Source of the DNA: Gudongella sp049310905 | GTDB lineage: Bacteria; Bacillota; Clostridia; Tissierellales; Tissierellaceae | Direction: 5' to 3' | DNA: 64,000 nt | NCBI RefSeq assembly: GCF_049310905.1 | Contig: NZ_JBMEMN010000005.1 | Span: forward strand, 1-64,000 | Shown here: positions 51,972-58,718 of the stretch, piece by piece | Layout: each line of letters begins with the position of its first letter | How positions within the stretch are numbered: position 1 is the stretch's first letter | The notes under the pieces: model-generated | Told to the model about the DNA's origin: nothing | Database searches by the model: none | Seen by the model: the letters and a program-made list of their open reading frames with translations, nothing else | Made by a program: the position numbers and the translations under genes

Positions 51972-52412
51972 ATGAAAGTATTATTCGTATGTACTGGAAA
52001 CACTTGCCGAAGCCCAATGGCAGAGTCGATTCTAAGGGATGAGGCAAAAAAGAAAAACAAGGATATAGAGGTTTCTTCAGCTGGAATATTTGCAATTGAT
52101 GGAGATAGGGCAAGTGAGGAAGCCAGAAAAGCAATGAAAAGCAGAGGAGGATTATCCAACCACAAATCCAGATTTTTGAGTAAGGAGTTGATGGATTGGG
52201 CAGACCTGATTCTGGTTATGACCAGATCACATAAGAGGAATCTTCTCACAAGGTATCCCCAGATGAATGATAAAGTCTATCTTCTATATGATTATGCCTC
52301 TGGAGAGGATATTGATGTAGATGACCCCTTTGGTGGACCTGCAGAAGTGTATGAAGTCGTAAGAAGTCAGCTTGAGGAAGCTATTGAAAAGATTTTGGAT
52401 AGAATGGATTAA
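51972..52412 (+). CDS. ywlE: Low-molecular-weight phosphatase, YwlE (protein-arginine phosphatase) type
   Basis: A 146-residue LMW phosphatase. The P-loop CTGNTCR spans C7 to R13, and the general acid lies in the DPF segment near residue 117. Thr11 inside the loop is the residue that sets YwlE apart as a phosphoarginine phosphatase; tyrosine phosphatases have Ile there. It would reverse the action of the arginine kinase McsB, which is not in the window. AGGAGGAG precedes the ATG. A plain tyrosine phosphatase cannot be excluded without an assay. Confidence 0.9.
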   Translation: MKVLFVCTGNTCRSPMAESILRDEAKKKNKDIEVSSAGIFAIDGDRASEEARKAMKSRGGLSNHKSRFLSKELMDWADLILVMTRSHKRNLLTRYPQMNDKVYLLYDYASGEDIDVDDPFGGPAEVYEVVRSQLEEAIEKILDRMD

Positions 52413-52428
52413 TAGGAGGATTTAAAAT

Positions 52429-52866
52429 ATGATTATTGGAATTGGAAGTGATCATGCTGGATTTGATCTTAAGGAAGAAATGAAAAAGTTTATGGAAGAA
52501 AACGGATATGAGGTTAGAGACTTTGGAACAAACAATAAAGAATCTGTGGATTACCCTGATTTCGGAAGATCAGTTGGTGAAGCTGTAGCGGCTGGAGAAA
52601 TCGACAAGGGAGTTGTTATCTGTGGAACAGGGATAGGAATATCCATATCAGCGAACAAGGTCAAGGGAGTAAGAGCTGCTCTTTGTGGAGATGTCTTCTC
52701 AGCAAGAATGAGCAGAGAGCACAACGATGCAAATGTTATTGCCATGGGCGGGAGAGTTCTTGGAGTAGACTTGGCAAAAGAGATACTTTTAACTTACTTG
52801 AAAAGTGAATTCCAAGGAGGAAGACACGAAAGAAGAGTTAACAAAATTGCTGAAATCGAAGGTTGA
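52429..52866 (+). CDS. rpiB: Ribose-5-phosphate isomerase B
   Basis: RpiB interconverts ribose 5-phosphate and ribulose 5-phosphate in the pentose phosphate pathway. The 145-residue length is normal. Typical motifs are GSDHAGFDLK near residues 7-16, the active-site CGTGIGISISANK near residues 64-76, and SREHNDANVIAMGGRV near 93-108. It lies 16 bases after ywlE with AGGAGG before its ATG. Galactose-6-phosphate isomerase LacA/LacB is a relative, but there are no lac genes nearby and the order ywlE-rpiB-upp is a known conserved block. Confidence 0.95.
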   Translation: MIIGIGSDHAGFDLKEEMKKFMEENGYEVRDFGTNNKESVDYPDFGRSVGEAVAAGEIDKGVVICGTGIGISISANKVKGVRAALCGDVFSARMSREHNDANVIAMGGRVLGVDLAKEILLTYLKSEFQGGRHERRVNKIAEIEG

Positions 52867-52869
52867 TTG

Positions 52870-52878
52870 TGATATAAT
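52870..52878 (+). promoter_or_regulatory. Extended -10 promoter element of upp
   Basis: TGATATAAT lies right after the rpiB stop, 30 bases before the upp start; no good -35 is seen, as is normal for extended -10 promoters. Confidence 0.5.
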
Positions 52879-52908
52879 TACTAGGATGAAAATGAAGGGA
52901 GCGATGTT

Positions 52909-53538
52909 ATGTCGAAAGTAGTGGTAATGGATCACCCATTGATAAAGCACAAATTGACAATGTTAAGAGACAAAAATACGGGGTCAAAGGATTTCAGGGA
53001 GCTTGTAACTGAAATATCAACCCTGATGGCATATGAGGTAACGAGGGATTTTCCTCTTCAGGACATAGAGATTGAAACGCCAATTACAACTATGATGTCC
53101 CCAATTATTGCAGGAAAGAAAGTGGGATTGATTCCAATTCTAAGAGCAGGGCTGGGAATGGTTGATGGAATGTTGAGCTTGATACCTGCTGCAAAAGTGG
53201 GACACGTAGGATTATATAGAGACCCTGAAACACTTCAGGCTGTTGAATATTACTGCAAGCTTCCACAGGATGTTGCTGAAAGAGATCTTATTGTTCTGGA
53301 CCCAATGCTTGCAACGGGAGTATCAGCGATTTCTGCAATTAAGTTTTTGGAAAAGAGCGGAGCCAAGAATATCAAACTGGTTTGTCTTATAGCTGCTCCC
53401 GAGGGAGTAAAAGCAGTTCAAAAATCAGCACCAGATGTTGATATATATCTAGCTTCATTAGATGAGAAGCTTAATGATCACGCATATATTGTTCCCGGTC
53501 TTGGAGATGCGGGAGACAGACTGTTTGGTACAAAATAA
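52909..53538 (+). CDS. upp: Uracil phosphoribosyltransferase
   Basis: Upp joins uracil and PRPP to give UMP in pyrimidine salvage. The 209-residue length is typical. The PRPP-binding segment VLDPMLATGVSA is near residues 125-136, RAGLGMVDGM near 79-88, and the uracil-binding YIVPGLGDAGDRLFGT closes the protein. It has its own extended -10 element and a terminator just after the stop. No uracil permease is adjacent. Confidence 0.97.
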   Translation: MSKVVVMDHPLIKHKLTMLRDKNTGSKDFRELVTEISTLMAYEVTRDFPLQDIEIETPITTMMSPIIAGKKVGLIPILRAGLGMVDGMLSLIPAAKVGHVGLYRDPETLQAVEYYCKLPQDVAERDLIVLDPMLATGVSAISAIKFLEKSGAKNIKLVCLIAAPEGVKAVQKSAPDVDIYLASLDEKLNDHAYIVPGLGDAGDRLFGTK

Positions 53539-53542
53539 TGTG

Positions 53543-53567
53543 AAAAGGCAGTTCTAAACTGCCTTTT
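53543..53567 (+). terminator. Terminator after upp
   Basis: AAAAGGCAGTT and AACTGCCTTTT form a strong stem around a short loop. Confidence 0.85.
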
Positions 53568-53614
53568 ACTGATTTTTGCAGAATCGTTGTAACACTATTG
53601 TCACCCTTTATTGT

Positions 53615-53643
53615 TTGACTTATATATAACAGTTGGATAGAAT
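53615..53643 (+). promoter_or_regulatory. Promoter of the wecA-wecB operon
   Basis: TTGACT (53615-53620) and TAGAAT (53638-53643) with a 17-base spacer, 32 bases before the gene. Confidence 0.7.
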
Positions 53644-53674
53644 CTAGATAATACCAGATTAGGAGAATTACACC

Positions 53675-54721
53675 ATGGAAACAATATGGATACCTTTTGT
53701 GGTCGCAGCTGTAATAGCATTTGCGGCCACACCATTTGTAATAAGATTAGCTCCTAAAATAGGAGCGATTGATATTCCCAAGGATGATAGAAGAGTACAT
53801 AAGGACCCCATGCCCTTGATCGGCGGAGTCGCAATGTATCTTGCTATTGTTGTGGGAATGTTTGTATTTTTACCAAAAACCAAGGATTTTATGTCAATTT
53901 TTGTTGGGGCTACAATCATTCTGATATCAGGACTTAAAGATGATATTGAGGGGACCACTCCAAAGGAAAAACTTTTCTATCAGCTGCTGGCAGCAGGAAT
54001 AGTTATATGGGGGGGAGTTCAGGTTGATTTTATAACAAATCCCTTCACAGATGGGAATCCAATTCTTTATCTCAGCTGGATTGGAATACCTCTTACCCTG
54101 TTCTGGATTGTAGGCATAACAAATACACTGAACCTCATAGATGGTTTGGATGGACTTGCAGGAGGAGTCGCACTTATTTCAGCTCTGTCCTTTACATTTG
54201 TGGCATTAAAGCTGGAAATGAATGAAATAGCAATACTGGCTGCACTTGTATCAGGAGCTTGCTTAGGTTTTCTTCCATTTAACTTTAACCCAGCAAAAAT
54301 ATTTATGGGTGATACGGGAGCCTTGTTCCTTGGATTTATGCTGGCAATTATATCCATCGAGGGTGTAATGAAAAGCGTTGCAACAATTGCGATGCTTGTA
54401 CCTATCATAATTCTTGGAGTACCAATTTTTGACACTACCTTTGCCATATTCAGAAGACTCTTAAGCGGCCAGTCTATCATGGCAGCAGATAAGAGCCATC
54501 TTCACCACAGACTTCTTGAAAGAGGTTTTTCACAGAAAAAAACAGTATTGATACTCTATGGCATATCAGGAGTATTTGGGCTTTTCGCAGTACTGGTCTC
54601 AAAAGCAAACAGTAGTCAGGCTGTTTATTTGTCTGCAGTTATGTTTGTGATCGCAATTATATTTGCAAAAAAACTTGGATTGTTTTCTTCAAAGGCACGT
54701 AAGGAGGATTTGGATAGATGA
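53675..54721 (+). CDS. Undecaprenyl-phosphate N-acetylhexosamine-1-phosphate transferase (WecA/TagO-like)
   Basis: This membrane enzyme starts cell-envelope glycans by moving a GlcNAc-1-phosphate group to undecaprenyl phosphate. The 348-residue protein has about 10 or 11 hydrophobic segments. The polyprenyl transferase motifs are visible: DIPKDDRRVHKDPMPLIGG near the N-terminus, NTLNLIDGLDGLAGG near residues 150-164, MGDTGALFLGF near 211-221, and HLHHRLLERG near 275-284. The next gene makes UDP-ManNAc, and the pair together suggests wall teichoic acid or a similar secondary polymer. Its end overlaps wecB by four bases (ATGA). Confidence 0.92.
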   Translation: METIWIPFVVAAVIAFAATPFVIRLAPKIGAIDIPKDDRRVHKDPMPLIGGVAMYLAIVVGMFVFLPKTKDFMSIFVGATIILISGLKDDIEGTTPKEKLFYQLLAAGIVIWGGVQVDFITNPFTDGNPILYLSWIGIPLTLFWIVGITNTLNLIDGLDGLAGGVALISALSFTFVALKLEMNEIAILAALVSGACLGFLPFNFNPAKIFMGDTGALFLGFMLAIISIEGVMKSVATIAMLVPIIILGVPIFDTTFAIFRRLLSGQSIMAADKSHLHHRLLERGFSQKKTVLILYGISGVFGLFAVLVSKANSSQAVYLSAVMFVIAIIFAKKLGLFSSKARKEDLDR

Positions 54722-55827
54722 AAGTGATGACAGTATTTGGAACTAGACCCGAAGGTGTCAAGATGGCACCTGTAATTAAGGCTTTGGAAAAAAGAGAAGG
54801 CGTTGAACAGGTGATCTGCATAACGGCTCAGCATAGGGAAATGCTGGACCAGGTAATTGACCTGTTCGGAATTAAGCCTGATTACGATCTTAATATATTC
54901 AAACCAGGACAGTCCCTGACTGATATTACAACCAATGCCCTAAAAGGCCTTGAGGATGTAATCAAGAAGGAAAAACCAGATGTGCTTTTGGTTCAGGGTG
55001 ATACTACAACGGTATTTGCAGGAGCGCTTGCTGCATTTTATCAGAAAGTAAGAATTGGACACGTTGAAGCAGGACTAAGAAGTGGTAATCTATACTCGCC
55101 CTACCCCGAAGAGGCAAATAGAAAGCTTACCGGTGTAATGGCAGACTTTCATTTTGCACCTACTGAAAAGAACAGGGAAAATCTTCTAAAGGAAGACTAC
55201 TCTGATGAAAAAATATTTATTACTGGAAATACTGTTATCGATGCCCTTAAATATGCAGTCAAGGATGACTATGAATTTGAGGATGAGAGACTGAATAGAA
55301 TAGATTTCCAAAATAAGAGAGTAATACTTATGACCAGCCACAGAAGAGAAAATCTTGGAGAGCCGATGGAAAACATATTTACGGCTGTAAGAGATGCCAT
55401 AGAAGGCTTCGATGATGTGCATGTTGTATTTCCAGTTCACCTGAATCCAAAGGTAAGGGAAATAGCGGATAGAATCCTTGGAAACAATCCCAAGGTTTCA
55501 CTTACAGAACCACTTGATTATGCACCTTTTACAAATCTAATGGCAAGGGTAGCTCTTGTTGTAACAGACTCAGGAGGACTTCAGGAAGAGGCTCCTGCCT
55601 TGGGCAAACCCGTTCTTGTAATCAGGGAGGAAACAGAAAGACCTGAAGGAGTAGAGGCGGGTACGGCGAAGCTTGTGGGAACAAGCTATCTAGGAGTGTA
55701 TAATAACCTCTTAAAGCTGCTTCAGGACGAGGAAGAATACCATAGGATGGCTAAGGCAGTCAATCCTTATGGAGACGGTACAGCGTCTGAGAAGATAGTG
55801 GATGTATTGCAGAAAATGGTAAGATAA
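54718..55827 (+). CDS. wecB: UDP-N-acetylglucosamine 2-epimerase (non-hydrolysing)
   Basis: The enzyme interconverts UDP-GlcNAc and UDP-ManNAc, precursor of teichoic acid linkage units and other surface sugars (MnaA in Bacillus). The 369-residue length is standard. FGTRPEGVKMAPV near the start, GDTTTVFAGALAAFYQ near residues 95-110, GHVEAGLRSG near 114-123 and the SGGLQEEAP segment near 285-293 are family signatures. It overlaps the WecA/TagO-like gene by four bases, so both are translated together. The gene is followed by 449 bases of repeat-rich spacer. Confidence 0.95.
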   Translation: MKVMTVFGTRPEGVKMAPVIKALEKREGVEQVICITAQHREMLDQVIDLFGIKPDYDLNIFKPGQSLTDITTNALKGLEDVIKKEKPDVLLVQGDTTTVFAGALAAFYQKVRIGHVEAGLRSGNLYSPYPEEANRKLTGVMADFHFAPTEKNRENLLKEDYSDEKIFITGNTVIDALKYAVKDDYEFEDERLNRIDFQNKRVILMTSHRRENLGEPMENIFTAVRDAIEGFDDVHVVFPVHLNPKVREIADRILGNNPKVSLTEPLDYAPFTNLMARVALVVTDSGGLQEEAPALGKPVLVIREETERPEGVEAGTAKLVGTSYLGVYNNLLKLLQDEEEYHRMAKAVNPYGDGTASEKIVDVLQKMVR

Positions 55828-55829
55828 GT

Positions 55830-55877
55830 CACAGTTCACAGTTCACAGTTCTAAATTCACAATTCACAATTAAAAGA
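55830..55877. repeat. Short tandem repeats after wecB
   Basis: Units of CACAGTT (three in a row) and AATTCAC/ACAATT (two to three) follow the wecB stop. Similar AT-rich words flank the element at 42057. Confidence 0.55.
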
Positions 55878-55921
55878 TTTAATTAGGATGTTAGTAGCAT
55901 TAGTTTTAAAAGAAAGCTGAA

Positions 55922-55989
55922 GGAAACATTTTTGAGGACATTACCTGGCCAAGCGGCCGTGAGCGGTCCGATAAAAATCGTTTCCGAGG
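55922..55989. repeat. Intergenic repeat family, copy B (inverted, internally deleted)
   Basis: Reverse complement of copy A: 55922-55952 corresponds to 42162-42191 (one mismatch and one extra base), and 55960-55989 to 42057-42086 (one mismatch). Only GCGGCCG remains between them. The rest of the gap 55828-56276 holds tandem repeats, a terminator and the murA promoter; no gene is seen. Confidence 0.7.
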
Positions 55990-56112
55990 ATTTCTCAGAT
56001 AATTAAAGTAGATTTTCTTTAGATGCTCGGCTTTTAATAATAACATTGGATGTTTTGTCACATTAGTTTTGACATCAGAGTAAAATAGGCCAGGAAATGG
56101 ACAATAAGAATA

Positions 56113-56147
56113 AAACACTCCAAAACATTGAAAATGGAGTGTTTTAT
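56113..56147. terminator. Terminator upstream of murA
   Basis: AAAACACTCCA and TGGAGTGTTTT form an 11-bp stem, with T-rich sequence shortly after. It probably ends the wecA-wecB transcript. Confidence 0.75.
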
Positions 56148-56168
56148 GATGCATTTTTTTAATATAAA

Positions 56169-56177
56169 TGATATAAT
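56169..56177 (+). promoter_or_regulatory. Extended -10 promoter element of murA
   Basis: TGATATAAT at 100 bases before murA; identical to the elements before rho and upp. Confidence 0.5.
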
Positions 56178-56276
56178 GTAGAAGTTAGTGGAATTGTGTA
56201 AATTCAGACAATTTAAAATTTGTATTTAGATAGATAGCACTGAAGTTGATTCTCGCATCGTATAGGGGGAGATTTT

Positions 56277-57533
56277 TTGGAAAAGATATTGGTAGAGAAG
56301 AGCCCACCTTTAAAGGGCACAGTAAGAATAAGTGGAGCAAAAAATGCAGCATTACCCATACTGGCTGCAACACTTTTAGGAACAGAGGACATTGTTCTTG
56401 AGGATGTTCCAAATTTGAAAGATGTACAGCTTATGTGTGAAGTGCTGGAGTCCCTTGGAAGCAAGGTTGAGTATCTGGAGGACAACGTACTTAAGATTAA
56501 TTCTTCAAATATCAACAGTTATGAAACCAAATACGAACTAATGAGCAAGATGAGGGCATCATTCCTTGTAATGGGTCCACTCCTTGCAAGACTTGGAAAA
56601 ACCAAGAATTCCATGCCAGGTGGTTGTGCAATAGGATCGAGACCAATAGATCTTCACCTAAAAGGATTCAAGGCCCTCGGAGCAGAGATAAGTGTTGACC
56701 ATGGAGATATTGGAGCTTATGCAGACAAGTTGGTTGGAGATATAATATATCTTGATTTCCCTTCAGTGGGAGCAACTGAGAACATTATGATGGCTGCAAC
56801 AATGGCAGAAGGTGAAACAGTAATAGATAATGCTGCCATGGAACCAGAAATCGTAGACCTTTCAAACTTCCTCAACAAACTTGGGGCAGACATAAAAGGT
56901 GCGGGTACATCAACAATAAAAATAAAGGGAGTCAAGAAGCTGGGAGGAGCACATCATCAAATAATCCCTGATAGAATAGAAGCAGGTACATTTATGGTAG
57001 CTGCTGCAATAAGTGGTGGAAATGTTTTGGTTGACAATGTAATAAATTCCCACTTAAAACCTGTAATAGCAAAACTTAGGGAAGCAGGCTGCACAGTTGA
57101 AGAAGGAGAAGACAGCATAAGGGTGATTGCAAATAATAACTTGAAAGCAATTGACATTAAAACACTTCCTTATCCAGGATTTCCTACTGATATGCAGGCT
57201 CAATTTATGGCCTTGATGACAATTTTGGAAGGTACAAGCTCCGTAATGGAGACTGTATTTGAAAACAGATTTATGCATGTTGAAGAGCTTAGAAAGATGG
57301 GGGCTCAGATAAGAATAGAAGGAAGATCAGCAATAATCCAGGGAGTCGACGAGATAAAAGGTGCCAAGGCAGAAGCTTCAGACCTTAGAGCAGGAGCAGC
57401 ACTTGTATTGGCAGGGCTGGTTGCAGATGGTACAACTGAAATTGGAAACATTTATCATATTGATAGAGGATATGATGGAATTGAGGAGAAGTTCAGTAAT
57501 CTAGGAGCAATAATCTATAGAAAGACCTTTTAG
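56277..57533 (+). CDS. murA: UDP-N-acetylglucosamine 1-carboxyvinyltransferase
   Basis: MurA adds enolpyruvate to UDP-GlcNAc, the first committed step of peptidoglycan synthesis. The 418-residue length is normal. SGAKNAALPILAATLL near residues 20-35 is the N-terminal signature, C117 in MPGGCAIGSRPIDLH is the residue that fosfomycin alkylates, and DLRAGAALVLAGL near 367-379 marks the C-terminal part. The start is TTG at 56277 with GGGGGAGA upstream. Firmicutes often have two murA genes; only one is in the window. It lies 105 bases before the mreB/mbl gene. Confidence 0.95.
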   Translation: MEKILVEKSPPLKGTVRISGAKNAALPILAATLLGTEDIVLEDVPNLKDVQLMCEVLESLGSKVEYLEDNVLKINSSNINSYETKYELMSKMRASFLVMGPLLARLGKTKNSMPGGCAIGSRPIDLHLKGFKALGAEISVDHGDIGAYADKLVGDIIYLDFPSVGATENIMMAATMAEGETVIDNAAMEPEIVDLSNFLNKLGADIKGAGTSTIKIKGVKKLGGAHHQIIPDRIEAGTFMVAAAISGGNVLVDNVINSHLKPVIAKLREAGCTVEEGEDSIRVIANNNLKAIDIKTLPYPGFPTDMQAQFMALMTILEGTSSVMETVFENRFMHVEELRKMGAQIRIEGRSAIIQGVDEIKGAKAEASDLRAGAALVLAGLVADGTTEIGNIYHIDRGYDGIEEKFSNLGAIIYRKTF

Positions 57534-57638
57534 ATGATAATAAACAGTATACAACAGTGGGTTGCTATGAAGACAAAATATAACCGTTATTTGGGGACCC
57601 TCTGTTTTTGTTTGAAAAAATAGTAAAGGAGGAAGCGT

Positions 57639-58664
57639 ATGTTTGCATTAAGATCTGACGTTGGGATTGACCTTGGGACAGCAAGTGTTCTTGTCTATAT
57701 AAAAGGCAAGGGAATAGTACTTAAGGAACCTTCTGTGGTTGCAATTGACCAGTATACCAATAAATTCCTTGCAGTGGGAGAAGAAGCCAGGAAGATGCTT
57801 GGAAGAACACCGGGGAATATTGTGGCAATAAGACCATTGAAGGATGGAGTTATTTCGGATTACAGTATAACAGAGAGGATGCTTAAGTATTTCATTCAGA
57901 AAGCACTGGGGAGAATGTGGCTTAAGCCAAGGATTATTATTTGTGTACCCAGTGGAATAACCGAGGTTGAGAAAAGGGCTGTAATGGAAGCCAGCAACGA
58001 AGCAGGTGCAAGCAAAACCTACCTCATTGAAGAACCAATTGCAGCAGCTATTGGAGCAGGGTTGGATATCACTCAGCCAAATGGAAACATGGTAGTAGAC
58101 ATTGGAGGAGGAACAACTGATGTTGCTGTTATTTCCCTTGGTGGAATCGTTGTCAGTAAATCAATCAAGACAGCAGGAGACGAGTGTGATGAAGCTATAA
58201 TCAAATATATCAGAAAAAAATATAACATGATGATTGGTGAAAGATCTGCAGAGAAGCTTAAGATGGAAGTCGGCTGCGCATATCCTTATGAAGAGGAAAA
58301 GTTTATGGAAGTCAAGGGAAGAAATCTTCTTACTGGTCTACCTCTTAATATTGAAGTTTCATCAATCGACATGATGGAAGCCTTGAGTGAACCGGTCAAC
58401 GAGATAGTTGAAGCAGTGCACGAAGTATTGGAAAAAACACCTCCGGAGCTTGCCTCAGATATAAGTAGTTCAGGAATTTATCTGACTGGTGGTGGGGCAA
58501 TGCTATATGGTCTTGATCAGCTTATACAGAAAAGAACGGGAATAGACACAAGACTTGCAGATAACCCTGTGGAGTGTGTAGCAATAGGAACAGGGAAATC
58601 ACTTGATTCAATTGAAGTATTGGAAAAGACAATGAAGGAAACAGACAGATCAAGATTTAGATAA
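57639..58664 (+). CDS. MreB/Mbl rod-shape-determining actin homologue
   Basis: A bacterial actin that organises the wall-elongation machinery in rod cells. The 341-residue length is right. The actin-fold nucleotide motifs are visible: phosphate 1 VGIDLGTASVLVYIKGKG near residues 8-25, connect 1 region EEPIAAAIGAGL near 132-143, phosphate 2 VVDIGGGTTDVAV near 154-166 and the adenosine motif YLTGGGAMLYG near 285-295. Isolation from mreCD, and position after murA, fits an Mbl/MreBH-type paralogue better than the mreBCD-operon gene. AAGGAGG precedes the ATG. Confidence 0.93.
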   Translation: MFALRSDVGIDLGTASVLVYIKGKGIVLKEPSVVAIDQYTNKFLAVGEEARKMLGRTPGNIVAIRPLKDGVISDYSITERMLKYFIQKALGRMWLKPRIIICVPSGITEVEKRAVMEASNEAGASKTYLIEEPIAAAIGAGLDITQPNGNMVVDIGGGTTDVAVISLGGIVVSKSIKTAGDECDEAIIKYIRKKYNMMIGERSAEKLKMEVGCAYPYEEEKFMEVKGRNLLTGLPLNIEVSSIDMMEALSEPVNEIVEAVHEVLEKTPPELASDISSSGIYLTGGGAMLYGLDQLIQKRTGIDTRLADNPVECVAIGTGKSLDSIEVLEKTMKETDRSRFR

Positions 58665-58706
58665 AAAAGATCCGCTGCAATTTAAAATTGCAACGGATCT
58701 TTTTTA
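58663..58706. terminator. Bidirectional terminator between mreB/mbl and the glycosidase gene
   Basis: AAAAAAGATCCG, TGCAATTT and their complements form a long stem with A/T-runs on both sides. Confidence 0.93.
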
Positions 58707-58718
58707 GTTTGCCTTGAT

